A stretch of DNA of 64,000 nucleotides from assembly GCA_964398945.1 (NCBI GenBank), contig CAYNOT010000018.1, forward strand, positions 43,496 to 107,495, read 5' to 3'. The stretch comes from JBGTGG01 sp964398945. Its GTDB lineage: Bacteria > Bacteroidota > Bacteroidia > Cytophagales > Cyclobacteriaceae. The translations under genes and the position numbers were made by a program. This document shows, piece by piece, positions 25,992 through 35,121 of this stretch (positions are counted from its first letter, which is position 1; each line of letters starts with the position of its first letter). The notes under the pieces were generated by a model. It had not been told where the DNA came from, did no database searches, and was given only the letters and a program-made list of their open reading frames with translations.

Positions 25992-28523
25992 ATGAAGCGA
26001 ATTATCTGGGTTTTGGTACTTACATCTTTTGCCGCCACAGGCATTGCCCAAAACCTTCAAACACCAAAACAATTTTTAGGCTATGAACTAGGCGACCGGT
26101 TTACCCGCCACCACCGTGTGGTTGAATATTTTCAACATGTTGCTACTGCCCGGCCAAACAATGTGAAATTTTTACAATACGGTGAAACCTATGAACACCG
26201 TCCGTTGGTGATCACGATTGTAGGCTCAGAAGAGAACATTAAAAACCTGGAACAAATCCGGTTGGATAATTTGAAAAGGACAGGCCTTGAACCAGGAAGC
26301 CCTGCATCAAAAGTCGCTATTGTTTGGTTGAGCTATAATGTTCATGGAAATGAAGCCAACTCCATGGAGGCCGCGATGAAAACAATTTATGATTTGGCCG
26401 ATCCATCCAATTCAAAAACACAGGAATGGTTGAAAAATACAATTGTTGTTTTAGATCCATGCCTCAACCCGGATGGCCGCGACCGCTATGCGAATTTTTA
26501 TAATCAGTATGGCAACATCCCCGCCAATTCAAATGGTGATTCGAAAGAGCATCATGAACCGTGGCCCGGTGGAAGGGCAAACCATTATTTGTTTGATTTG
26601 AACCGTGACTGGGCCTGGCAAACACAAACTGAATCGCAGGCAAGGATAAAATTGTACAACCACTGGATGCCACATGTACATGTTGATTTTCATGAACAGG
26701 GATACAGGAGCCCTTATTACTTTGCACCCGCTGCCGAACCCCTTCATGAAATAATCACCAAATGGCAACGCGAATTTGAAACCATGATTGGCAAGAACAA
26801 TGCAAAATATTTCGATCAGGAAGGGTGGCTGTATTTCACCAAAGAGAGTTTCGATCTTTTTTATCCAAGTTATGGTGACACCTATCCAACATACAATGGC
26901 GCTATCGGTATGACATACGAGCAAGCTGGAGGAGGCTATGGCGGGCTTACCGTAATGACACCAGAAGGTGATCCGCTAACATTGAAAGACAGGTTAACAC
27001 ATCATTACACTACAGGTTTATCAACAGTTGAAATCACTTCTCAAAATGCAACACGCGTAGTCGATGAGTTTGGGAAATATTTTCAGGAAGGAATAAATAG
27101 TCCTGCATCTCCGTATAAAACGTTTGTCATTAAAGGGGACAACAACCCGGATAAGATCAAAACATTGACGGCCTGGTTTGATACCCATAAAATCCAATAT
27201 GGCCACCCTTCCGGGGACCGGCCAACAAAGGGGTTTGATTTTCAAACACAACAAAACACAAATGTATCTGTGAAGTCAACGGATATTGTGGTAAACATCC
27301 ATCAACCAAAAGGAAGGTTTATAACTACACTATTTGAACCGCAATCTAAATTGAATGATTCTATCACCTATGATATCACCGCCTGGAATTTAATGTATGG
27401 ATATGACCTGAAAGGATATGCATTGAATGAGCGCATCAATGTGGGTTCGCCATATTCATATAAAGCGCCCGACAATTCAGTAAAAAACAAACCGTATGCG
27501 TACATGTTCCGCTACCAAAGTTTGGAAGATGTAAAATTTCTGGGGGCGGTTTTGCAAGCAGGAATTAAAGTGCGGTGTGCTGAAAAGCCTTTTGCCGTTG
27601 CCGGGGAAAATTTTGATCGCGGTACGTTGATCATCACAAGAAGGAACAACGAGTCGGTGAAAGATTTTGACAATGCGCTTCAAAAAATAGCGAACGGTTT
27701 TAATCGAAAAATTTATACAACCACTACCGGCTTTGTTGATCGTGGAAAGGATTTTGGTTCGGGCGATGTAAACTATTTGGAAGCGCCAAAAGTAGCCATC
27801 CTTGGCGGGGATGGAAGTTCGTCTTTGTCGTTTGGGGAGGTTTGGCATTTCTTCGAACAACAAATTAATTATCCGGTCACGGTTTTGGGCACGGATTATT
27901 TCCGCAATGTTGAACTATCAAAATACAATGTGTTGATCGTGCCAAACGGACGCTACCGGATTTTTGATGAATCTACATTAAAAAATATCCAGGAGTGGGT
28001 TTCAAATGGAGGGAAGTTGATTTTAATAGCAGGCGCATTAAATTCCTTTTCAGATCAAAAAGGGTTTGCATTAAAGAAGTATGCCACCGATGAAGCAAAG
28101 AAAGCTGCCGAGAAGAAAGAAGAGGCAGAAACAAAGAAGAACGTTTTGATCCGCTACGAAGATTATGAACGCGCTTCTATTTCAGGTTCTATTTTCGGAG
28201 CGGTCTACAAAGTTACCATGGATCAATCGCATCCATTGGCATTTGGATTGGGTGCGGATTATTACACATTGAAAACATCTGAAATGCGTTTTGATTATTT
28301 GAAAGATGTCTGGAATGTTGGAACAATACGAGGTGCAACAAAACCCTTGCAAGGTTTTGCAGGATACCGCGCAAATAAAAATCTTGAAAATACTGTTGTC
28401 TTTGGAGTTGAAGACAAAGGCCGCGGACAAGTTGTTTACTTAGTTGACAATCCGCTGTTTCGTTCTTTCTGGGAAAACGGAAAAATGCTTTTTGCGAATG
28501 CGGTCTTTATGGTAGGGCAATAA
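25992..28523 (+). CDS. Secreted M14 family zinc carboxypeptidase
   Basis: A signal peptide (VLTSFAATGIAQ) leads into a peptidase M14 domain. NVHGNEANS (about residues 115-123) gives the His and Glu zinc ligands, LNPDGRDRY carries the substrate-binding arginine region, VDFHEQG (about 235) gives the third ligand, and TYEQAGGGYGG supplies the catalytic Glu. The C-terminal half (from about 380) contains a glutamine-amidotransferase-like region with KYNVLIVPNGRY and NPLFRSFWENG, as in large Bacteroidota M14 peptidases. It is 843 residues long and likely acts in the periplasm or outside on peptides. A long palindrome lies just after the stop. Confidence 0.9.
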   Translation: MKRIIWVLVLTSFAATGIAQNLQTPKQFLGYELGDRFTRHHRVVEYFQHVATARPNNVKFLQYGETYEHRPLVITIVGSEENIKNLEQIRLDNLKRTGLEPGSPASKVAIVWLSYNVHGNEANSMEAAMKTIYDLADPSNSKTQEWLKNTIVVLDPCLNPDGRDRYANFYNQYGNIPANSNGDSKEHHEPWPGGRANHYLFDLNRDWAWQTQTESQARIKLYNHWMPHVHVDFHEQGYRSPYYFAPAAEPLHEIITKWQREFETMIGKNNAKYFDQEGWLYFTKESFDLFYPSYGDTYPTYNGAIGMTYEQAGGGYGGLTVMTPEGDPLTLKDRLTHHYTTGLSTVEITSQNATRVVDEFGKYFQEGINSPASPYKTFVIKGDNNPDKIKTLTAWFDTHKIQYGHPSGDRPTKGFDFQTQQNTNVSVKSTDIVVNIHQPKGRFITTLFEPQSKLNDSITYDITAWNLMYGYDLKGYALNERINVGSPYSYKAPDNSVKNKPYAYMFRYQSLEDVKFLGAVLQAGIKVRCAEKPFAVAGENFDRGTLIITRRNNESVKDFDNALQKIANGFNRKIYTTTTGFVDRGKDFGSGDVNYLEAPKVAILGGDGSSSLSFGEVWHFFEQQINYPVTVLGTDYFRNVELSKYNVLIVPNGRYRIFDESTLKNIQEWVSNGGKLILIAGALNSFSDQKGFALKKYATDEAKKAAEKKEEAETKKNVLIRYEDYERASISGSIFGAVYKVTMDQSHPLAFGLGADYYTLKTSEMRFDYLKDVWNVGTIRGATKPLQGFAGYRANKNLENTVVFGVEDKGRGQVVYLVDNPLFRSFWENGKMLFANAVFMVGQ

Positions 28524-28530
28524 TCACTAG

Positions 28531-28596
28531 ATGCTGGATACCGGATGCTGGTTTCTAGCATCCGGTATCCAGTATCCAGACTCTGGTATCTCTAGT
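28531..28596. repeat. Palindromic intergenic repeat built from CTGGATAC and GATGC units
   Basis: CTGGATACCGGATGCT (28534-28549) pairs perfectly with AGCATCCGGTATCCAG (28557-28572) around a seven-base loop, and further permutations (AGTATCCAG, CTGGTATC, CTCTAG) continue to about 28596. It lies between the convergent M14 peptidase and tpx genes and may terminate both transcripts. The nested permutations resemble the dispersed intergenic repeats of Cytophagales genomes. Confidence 0.75.
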
Positions 28597-29092
28597 TGAT
28601 TGCATTTATCGCTGCATCATAATCCGGCTCTTGCCCAATAGCAGGCACCAGTTCAGTGTATACTACTTTTCCTTCTTTATCTGCGACAACAATTGCCCGG
28701 GCATCAAGGCCAGCCAGTCCCCCATCGGTCATTTCCACACCATACTCTTTTGAGAAACCTTTGTTCCTAAAATCAGAAAGCGATACTACGTTTTCAATTC
28801 CTTCTGTCCCGCAAAAACGTTTGTGTGCAAAAGGCAAATCTTTGGAAACACAAAGAACAACGGTGTCTTTTAAATCAGCAGCCCGTTTGTTGAATTCACG
28901 AACGGACGTTGCACAAACACCCGTATCAATACTTGGAAAGATATTGAAGACAATATTCTTTCCGGAATAGTCTTTCAGGGAAGTTTCGGAGAGATCAATT
29001 TTCACCAATGAAAAATCAGGGGCAGCCTTTCCAACAGCAGGAAGATCGCCTATCGTGTTAACGGTGTTGTCACCAAGTTTTGTTTGTGCCAT
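28592..29092 (-). CDS. tpx: Thiol peroxidase, Tpx type
   Basis: The protein contains FPSIDTGVCATSVREFN with the peroxidatic Cys60 and CVSKDLPFAHKRFCG with the resolving Cys94, the pair and spacing that define Tpx (atypical 2-Cys peroxiredoxin). It reduces hydrogen and alkyl hydroperoxides using thioredoxin. The ATG at 29092 gives the standard 166-residue length; the open frame upstream to 29209 is not part of the family. Confidence 0.95.
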   Translation of the reverse strand: MAQTKLGDNTVNTIGDLPAVGKAAPDFSLVKIDLSETSLKDYSGKNIVFNIFPSIDTGVCATSVREFNKRAADLKDTVVLCVSKDLPFAHKRFCGTEGIENVVSLSDFRNKGFSKEYGVEMTDGGLAGLDARAIVVADKEGKVVYTELVPAIGQEPDYDAAINAIN

Positions 29093-29260
29093 AGTTTGTA
29101 ATTTTAAATTTATAAAAGGTAAAAATACGCAATTGATTCTATTGTCCGGGGATAACACTTGTTGACTTTCAAAGAAATTATTTTTCATAGTGAGGAGTAT
29201 TTTCAACACATGCTTACGCTTGTGGTTTTTTGTATACCGGAAGTAGAGTAAATTTCGGAT

Positions 29261-31327
29261 ATGAAAAATTCCCTTTCGATATTTCTAATGTGTGCATCCA
29301 TCACATTGTTGGCGCAAGAAGAGAAGGATACAATAGTGCGCCAGCCGATGTTGGAGGCGGTAACGGTGGAGGCCTTCAACTATCAGCGGCCATGGCTAAC
29401 TACACCTGCTTCCGTTGGTCAAATAGATGCGCAGGATTTACTGCAATTCAATGATGCATCATTGGTCTCTGCGATGAATACTATTCCGGGTGTTCGCATG
29501 GAAGAAAGATCACCAGGAAGTTATCGCTTTTCTATTCGCGGAAGCACCATGCGCTCACCATTCGGTGTACGCAATGTAAAGGTTTACCTGAATGGATTGC
29601 CGTTTACGGATCCGGGCGGCAATACCTATCTTAATCTTTTGGATGTCAACACCATTCAATCAGCTGAAGTAATAAAGGGGCCCGGATCAAGTATGTATGG
29701 TGCCGGCACAGGTGGGGCTTTGCTGTTACAGGGTTCTGGTGTTGAACGTGGCCGGAACAGCTTTTCTACCAGTGCTACTGCCGGAACTTTTGGTTATCAA
29801 CATTATTTGGTACAAGCTGATTTTGGGGAAGAGAATGATCAGACCACCATCCAGTATGCACACCAACAAGCCGATGGATATCGTAATCAATCGCAAATGG
29901 ACCGCGATGTTTTGTACGCACGGTTTAACGGCTACATTGACACAAAGCAAAAAATAACTACAACGTTATTGTTTTCAGATTTATATTATCAAACACCCGG
30001 AGGGCTCACCAAAGCAGAAATGGAAGAGGATCCACAACAGGCAAGGCCGGCAGCGGGCCCTAATCCCGGGGCAGAAGAACAACAGGCTGCTGTATTCAAC
30101 AAAACTTTTTTTCTCGGCATTAACCATGAATACAATTGGAGCGAAAATTTAAAAAGTGTTACAGGGCTGTATGGTACTTACTCAAATTTTAAAAACCCCT
30201 CTATCCGCAATTACGAAAAGCGGACAGAACAAAGCCTGGGGTTCAGAAGTGTAACAGACTATCGTTTTAATAAAGGAAAGCTGACCGCGGGTATTGAATA
30301 TCAATCCGGGTTTTCCCCCATTAAAACGTATGCAAACAATCAAGGTGTGCCCGATGGTATTCAAACAGATGATGAGATTGGATCTTCCACTTATTCAGTA
30401 TTCGCGCAGGCTGAATTTTTGTTGCCGTATAAATTTGCGTTAACGATAGGAGGAAGCTTAAATGGAAACCGGATTGAATTTGAACGGTTGTCTGATATTC
30501 CTCCGGTTGAAGACGAACGAAAATTCGATGCTATTTTTTCACCACGTATTGTTTTGCAAAAAGAAATTTCCAAAAACCTGTTTGGTTACGTTTCATTTAG
30601 CCAGGGTTTTTCACCGCCAACCGTTGCTGAGTTATATCCTTCTACCAATGTTTTTAATCAAACCCTTGATCCTGAAAAAGGGGAAAACTATGAATTGGGC
30701 TTGAAGGGTTTTTTTGCCAACAAGAAAATCGCCATAGAAGTAGTGGGATATATTTTTGATTTGTCTGAAACAATTGTGGTACGCAGGGATGAATCCGGAG
30801 CAGAGTATTTTATTAACGCAGGGGAAACCAATCAGAATGGTGTAGAGTTGATAGTGAAGTATTTTCCGGTCATGTCATCCGGATCATTTTTTTCTACCCT
30901 CAATCTTTGGGCAGGATATTCTTTAAACGATTATCGTTACAAAAATTTTCAACAAGGTGCTGATGATTATTCGGGAAACGAAATGCCGGGCATTTCACCA
31001 AACACATTGGTGGCAGGGATCAATGCAGCAACAAAAATCGGTATATACGGAAATATCACCTTTCAATATTCTGATGCCATGTGGATGGATGATGCGAACA
31101 CTGATGCGGCCGAAAGCTATTCGTTGTTGGGACTGCGTGTAGGGTATAAAAACAAGTGGCCTAAAATTCCTTTTGAATTATTTTTCGGGGCTGATAATTT
31201 GCTGGATGAAAAATATAGTTTGGGAAATGACCTTAATGCTTTTGGCGGGAGATACTTTAACCCTGCACCTACACGAAATTTTTATGCCGGGCTGAAATTT
31301 TCACTGGCGGCAACACAAGGGGAATGA
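29261..31327 (+). CDS. TonB-dependent receptor, FecA-like siderophore type
   Basis: After a signal peptide (MKNSLSIFLMCASITLLAQ) there is a TonB-box-like stretch (LEAVTVEAFNY). A plug domain follows with SVGQIDAQDL, IPGVRMEERSPG, RGSTMRSPFGVRNVKVYLNG and VIKGPGSSMYGAGTGGALLL, and then a beta-barrel ends in AGLKFSL. The overall layout resembles iron(III)-citrate or siderophore receptors. Its last bases overlap the start of the fructosamine-kinase-like gene (ATGA), so the two are coupled. The ligand is not known. Confidence 0.9.
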   Translation: MKNSLSIFLMCASITLLAQEEKDTIVRQPMLEAVTVEAFNYQRPWLTTPASVGQIDAQDLLQFNDASLVSAMNTIPGVRMEERSPGSYRFSIRGSTMRSPFGVRNVKVYLNGLPFTDPGGNTYLNLLDVNTIQSAEVIKGPGSSMYGAGTGGALLLQGSGVERGRNSFSTSATAGTFGYQHYLVQADFGEENDQTTIQYAHQQADGYRNQSQMDRDVLYARFNGYIDTKQKITTTLLFSDLYYQTPGGLTKAEMEEDPQQARPAAGPNPGAEEQQAAVFNKTFFLGINHEYNWSENLKSVTGLYGTYSNFKNPSIRNYEKRTEQSLGFRSVTDYRFNKGKLTAGIEYQSGFSPIKTYANNQGVPDGIQTDDEIGSSTYSVFAQAEFLLPYKFALTIGGSLNGNRIEFERLSDIPPVEDERKFDAIFSPRIVLQKEISKNLFGYVSFSQGFSPPTVAELYPSTNVFNQTLDPEKGENYELGLKGFFANKKIAIEVVGYIFDLSETIVVRRDESGAEYFINAGETNQNGVELIVKYFPVMSSGSFFSTLNLWAGYSLNDYRYKNFQQGADDYSGNEMPGISPNTLVAGINAATKIGIYGNITFQYSDAMWMDDANTDAAESYSLLGLRVGYKNKWPKIPFELFFGADNLLDEKYSLGNDLNAFGGRYFNPAPTRNFYAGLKFSLAATQGE

Positions 31328-32214
31328 TCAAGACCTTACCGGACGATTTGCAAAAGGCAATTCAGGATAACCTTGGAGAAAGATTCGGCAAAGAAATTTT
31401 ACTGTTGGATTTTAAAAGTGTTGGAGGAGGCTGCATTAATTCAGGTGGAAGGTTGTCAACTAATCATGGCGATTACTTTTTGAAATGGAACGATGCGCAA
31501 CGCTTTCCTGAAATGTTCAAGAAAGAAGCCTTGGGCCTTACGCTTTTGCAGTATGCAAGCACACTTGGTGTTCCCAGTGTCGTTTGTGTTGGGGAAACAG
31601 CGTTAACCCAATTTCTTATTTTGGATTTTATTGAATCCGGTAGACCGGAAAAAGTATATTGGCGTGAACTCGGAAGGGGGCTTGCCAACTTGCACAAAAA
31701 CCCTTCGTCAACGTTCGGCCTTGATCACGATAATTATATCGGCTCGCTCATACAATCCAATTCACAAACTGATAACTGGATTGATTTCTTTATTCAATCA
31801 CGCATCAAGCCACAACTTAAACTTGCAATCGACAAGGGAAAATTGGAAGCGAACCTGGTTAAAAAATTTGAAACGCTCTTCAGCAACCTTCCATCCCTTC
31901 TGCCTGTCGAAAAGCCTTCTCTATTGCACGGTGATTTATGGAATGGAAATATTATGTGCAATGATGTGGGCAGGCCGTTCATAATAGACCCGGCAGTATA
32001 TTATGGTCATCGTGAAATGGACCTTGCCTTTACCTATCTGTTTGGCGGGTTTGACAGCGGATTTTATCATTCCTATTCGGAGGTGTTTCCATCGGAGCCG
32101 GGCTTCGATAAGCGGGTGGATATCTATAACTTATATCCGTTGCTTGTGCATGTAAATTTGTTTGGTGGCGGCTACGCCAACCAGGTGATTTCTATTTTGA
32201 ATCGTTTTGCCTGA
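31324..32214 (+). CDS. Fructosamine/ketosamine-3-kinase family protein
   Basis: The 296-residue protein has the kinase-like fold of the fructosamine kinase family: a glycine-rich GGGCINSGGRL loop, YFLKWN with the ATP-binding lysine, the catalytic LLHGDLWNGNIM, and the metal-binding FIIDPAVYYGHREMDLAFT. These enzymes phosphorylate sugar-modified lysines (ketosamines) and so initiate deglycation. Translation is coupled to the TonB receptor upstream by a 4-base overlap, a pairing with no obvious shared pathway. The downstream AbiE operon has its own promoter. Confidence 0.9.
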   Translation: MIKTLPDDLQKAIQDNLGERFGKEILLLDFKSVGGGCINSGGRLSTNHGDYFLKWNDAQRFPEMFKKEALGLTLLQYASTLGVPSVVCVGETALTQFLILDFIESGRPEKVYWRELGRGLANLHKNPSSTFGLDHDNYIGSLIQSNSQTDNWIDFFIQSRIKPQLKLAIDKGKLEANLVKKFETLFSNLPSLLPVEKPSLLHGDLWNGNIMCNDVGRPFIIDPAVYYGHREMDLAFTYLFGGFDSGFYHSYSEVFPSEPGFDKRVDIYNLYPLLVHVNLFGGGYANQVISILNRFA

Positions 32215-32221
32215 CCCTTTA

Positions 32222-32276
32222 TGTCAAGTATTTTGTTTTGTTTACTTGACAACAAAAATGTTTTGCGCTACCTTTG
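32222..32276 (+). promoter_or_regulatory. Promoter of the abiE operon with operator-like inverted repeat
   Basis: TTG (32246-32248) and TACCTTTG (32269-32276) are spaced 20 bases apart, an excellent Bacteroidota -33/-7 pair. TGTCAAGTA (32222-32230) and TACTTGACA (32243-32251) form a perfect 9-bp inverted repeat whose right arm covers the -33 element. AbiEi antitoxins are known to repress their own operon by binding inverted repeats, so this is a likely operator. The expected start of transcription falls next to the ATG at 32284, suggesting a leaderless or near-leaderless mRNA. Confidence 0.65.
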
Positions 32277-32283
32277 CAGAACA

Positions 32284-33006
32284 ATGGGGGTTACGCAAAA
32301 GGTACAGGAGCAAGTCAGCAAGTTGGCCGAAGGCATAACGTTTAAATACGAGCAGTTGGCTGTTGAACCGCAGGAATATGTTGCGGCAGCCAAAGCCATT
32401 GAACGGCTCATTGCAAAAGGCATCATCAAAAGGGTTTCAACAGGCGTATTTTACAAACCAAAAAAAACCGTTTTTGGCGAATTGAAACCCAATGAAGAAG
32501 AACTTTTAAAGCCCTATTTGTTTGAGAAGGGCAAGCGGACTGCCTACATCACGGGAACTTCGCTATACAACCGAATGGGTTTAACAACCCAAATCCCCAA
32601 GAGCATAAAAATTGCAAGTCGGCATAAGCGGATTACAGTCTCAAGAGATAATGTAAAAGCAACACCTGTAAAAAGCTATGTGGACGTAGCAGACAACAAT
32701 TTTTACCTATTGGAACTATTGGACGCATTAAAGGACTTCAAACAAATTCCTGATTTGGATAAAAATTCCGCAATCAAAATCCTTTCAAAAATGCTGAAAG
32801 AACGGAACCCGACAGAAATAAAACTATTGATAAAATGTAGTCTATCGTATCCGCCAAGAGTAAGAGCATTTTTAGGGGGTTTGTTGGAAAACATCAGTAA
32901 ATCAAGCGACTTGACAGCATTGAAAAAGAGCTTAAACCCATTTTCAGAATACGAATATGGAATTGAGGGCATATTATCAACCACAAAAAATTGGAATATT
33001 AAATGA
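32284..33006 (+). CDS. AbiEi-type antitoxin (DUF6088-like) of a type IV toxin-antitoxin system
   Basis: The N-terminal about 80 residues form a winged-helix-like domain (VAAAKAIERLIAKGIIKRVSTG), and the rest matches the AbiEi C-terminal region with AYITGTSLYNRMGLTTQIP and a nucleic-acid-binding basic surface (ASRHKRITVSRDNVK). AbiEi proteins neutralise AbiEii without stable binding and repress the operon. The gene overlaps the AbiEii gene by four bases (ATGA). I place the start at ATG 32284 because the in-frame ATG at 32221 lies upstream of the promoter. The length of 240 residues is normal. Confidence 0.88.
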   Translation: MGVTQKVQEQVSKLAEGITFKYEQLAVEPQEYVAAAKAIERLIAKGIIKRVSTGVFYKPKKTVFGELKPNEEELLKPYLFEKGKRTAYITGTSLYNRMGLTTQIPKSIKIASRHKRITVSRDNVKATPVKSYVDVADNNFYLLELLDALKDFKQIPDLDKNSAIKILSKMLKERNPTEIKLLIKCSLSYPPRVRAFLGGLLENISKSSDLTALKKSLNPFSEYEYGIEGILSTTKNWNIK

Positions 33007-34001
33007 GGTTACACGAAAATAAAGAACTGTTTCAGGATGCTGTAATTGCTGCTTCGCAACAAAAAGGCATACCCGAAATTTACGTTGAAAAAGACTATTG
33101 GGTAACATACGCTTTGCATACTATTTTTAATAATGAAATCGACAAGGAAACAGTTTTCAAAGGGGGAACAGCATTGCAGAAATGTTTTGAGTTGATACAA
33201 CGTTTTTCGGAAGACATTGATTTGGTTGTGTTGCGAAAAGAGGATGAAACAGGCAATCAGCTGAAAACAAAAATCAAAAATATTTCCCAATGTGTATCAG
33301 ATGTTCTTCCTGAAATAGAAATGGATGGCATTACCAACAAATTAGGGATGATACGCAAAACAGTACACAACTACGAAAAAATATTTACCGGACATTTCGA
33401 ACAAGTTCGTGATATTATTATTGTAGAATCTACTTGGTTAGGAAATTTTGAGCCATACACAACAGCACAAGTAAGTTCTTTCATTTATGAAATGATGCTG
33501 CAAACCAATCAACAGGCGCTTATTGACGAACACGGAATGAATCCGTTTGACGTTTTTGTTTTGAGCCCGAAAAGAACATTGTGCGAGAAGATAATGAGCT
33601 TGGTTCGTTTCTCGCAAACACAAGAACCGATTACCGATTTGAGAAATAAAATCAGGCACACTTACGACATACATTTGATGCTGAAAGACAACAACCTGAA
33701 TGCTTTCTTTCAGTCAGATGAATTTGAAACTATGCTTTTAAGGGTAGCCAATGACGATATTGCAAGCTTCAAAAACAACAATGAATGGTTAACCAACCAC
33801 CCTGTGACAGCAATCATATTTTCAGAAACGGCAGGCACTTGGGATAAACTTAAAAATGTTTACACAGGTAGCTTCAGCGAATTGGTATTTGGCGAAATTC
33901 CAAACGAAAAGGAAATACTGAAAACTTTGACGAACGTAGCAGACAGGTTGAAAACAGTAGAATGGGACATAAAACCATCCGGATCGAATTTATATCCTTG
34001 A
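33003..34001 (+). CDS. AbiEii-type nucleotidyltransferase toxin
   Basis: The protein carries the nucleotidyltransferase signature FKGGTALQK (about residues 55-63) and RFSEDIDLVV (about 71-80), the GS/DxD-type motifs of the AbiEii/MenT family. The C-terminal half is helical. These toxins modify tRNA or other acceptors with nucleotides, causing growth arrest in abortive infection. It starts within the antitoxin stop (ATGA), the standard arrangement for AbiE. The 332-residue length matches the family. Confidence 0.9.
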   Translation: MRLHENKELFQDAVIAASQQKGIPEIYVEKDYWVTYALHTIFNNEIDKETVFKGGTALQKCFELIQRFSEDIDLVVLRKEDETGNQLKTKIKNISQCVSDVLPEIEMDGITNKLGMIRKTVHNYEKIFTGHFEQVRDIIIVESTWLGNFEPYTTAQVSSFIYEMMLQTNQQALIDEHGMNPFDVFVLSPKRTLCEKIMSLVRFSQTQEPITDLRNKIRHTYDIHLMLKDNNLNAFFQSDEFETMLLRVANDDIASFKNNNEWLTNHPVTAIIFSETAGTWDKLKNVYTGSFSELVFGEIPNEKEILKTLTNVADRLKTVEWDIKPSGSNLYP

Positions 34002-34109
34002 AAATGGAGCAATTTCTTGCCATGGATCGGCAAATGAGTTAATGCTAACTGAGAATTTTTATAGCGAATCGTACAAGGAACTGGTTTCCTGATAGTCCTC
34101 AGAATGGGT

Positions 34110-35105
34110 TTATCCCCGTTTGTTCCTTTCTATAATTTCCCCAACAATTTGCCCGGCATGCACACGCGAATTTTCAATAAACCATTTGTTGGTTTTCAAC
34201 CCGCCACACACCACGCCCGCAAGAAAAACATTTTTAACATTTGTCTCCATGGTTTCCGGATTGTAAACCGGTGTTTGGAATTCATCACTTTCAAATTCGA
34301 TCCCGATTTTTTCCATAAAACCAAAGTGCGGCTTATAGCCTGTCATCGCCAATACAAAATCATTTTTCAAAACTTTCTCCCCTTCAGGGGTTTGTATGGT
34401 GATTGTCGTTTCATCAATGGACTTGACTTCCGAATTAAAATATGCTTTGATCGAACTTTCTTTAATCCGGTTTTCAATATCGGGCTTTACCCAATACTTT
34501 ACGCTTTCGCGGATGGTGGCTTCACGAATGACCATCGTAACGCGTGCCCCCTTTCGCCAGGTTTCCAGTGCAACATCCACTGCTGAGTTTGCTGCCCCGA
34601 TTACTGCGATGTCCTGATTGAAATAGGGATGCGGTTCATCATAGTAATGTTTCACTTTTGGAAGTTCTTCCCCGGGCACATTCAATAAAAACGGCAAATC
34701 ATAAAATCCCAATGAAAGCACAATTGCGCCAGCAACAAATTTGTTTTTCGAAGTAGTGATCTCAATCTTTTCGTCAAGGTGTTCAACTTTTATAACCTCT
34801 TCATAGAGGTTCACATTTAAATCCCAACTTTCACAAACCCTCCGATAGTATTCAAGTGCCTCGAACCGGTTTGGTTTTGCACCATGCGAGATAAACGGGA
34901 CCCCGCCAATTTCCAACTTATCCGAAGTGGAGAAGAAGGTCATGTTTAGCGGGTAATGATAAAGCGAGTTTACAAGGCAGCCTTTTTCAATAATGATGTA
35001 GGATAGACCTGCCTTTTTCGCTTCTATTCCACACGCCAGGCCGATCGGGCCACCGCCAATGACTATCAGGTCATAAAATGTAGAGGGGTTCTGAGTGCTT
35101 TTCAT
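34110..35105 (-). CDS. ypdA: YpdA-family bacillithiol disulfide reductase
   Basis: This FAD/NAD(P)-dependent oxidoreductase has an N-terminal GGGPIGLACG dinucleotide motif (about residues 17-26), a second VIGAANSAVDVALE motif (about 168-181) and a C-terminal VFLAGVVCGG segment. The family-specific LYHYPLNMTFFSTSDKLEIG region identifies YpdA, the putative reductase of bacillithiol disulfide; the conserved cysteine is visible in VVCGG. This suggests the organism makes bacillithiol, which also fits the DinB-fold genes. At 331 residues it has the normal length. It is transcribed away from the next permease gene. Confidence 0.9.
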   Translation of the reverse strand: MKSTQNPSTFYDLIVIGGGPIGLACGIEAKKAGLSYIIIEKGCLVNSLYHYPLNMTFFSTSDKLEIGGVPFISHGAKPNRFEALEYYRRVCESWDLNVNLYEEVIKVEHLDEKIEITTSKNKFVAGAIVLSLGFYDLPFLLNVPGEELPKVKHYYDEPHPYFNQDIAVIGAANSAVDVALETWRKGARVTMVIREATIRESVKYWVKPDIENRIKESSIKAYFNSEVKSIDETTITIQTPEGEKVLKNDFVLAMTGYKPHFGFMEKIGIEFESDEFQTPVYNPETMETNVKNVFLAGVVCGGLKTNKWFIENSRVHAGQIVGEIIERNKRG

Positions 35106-35121
35106 TCGTATTTATAAGATC

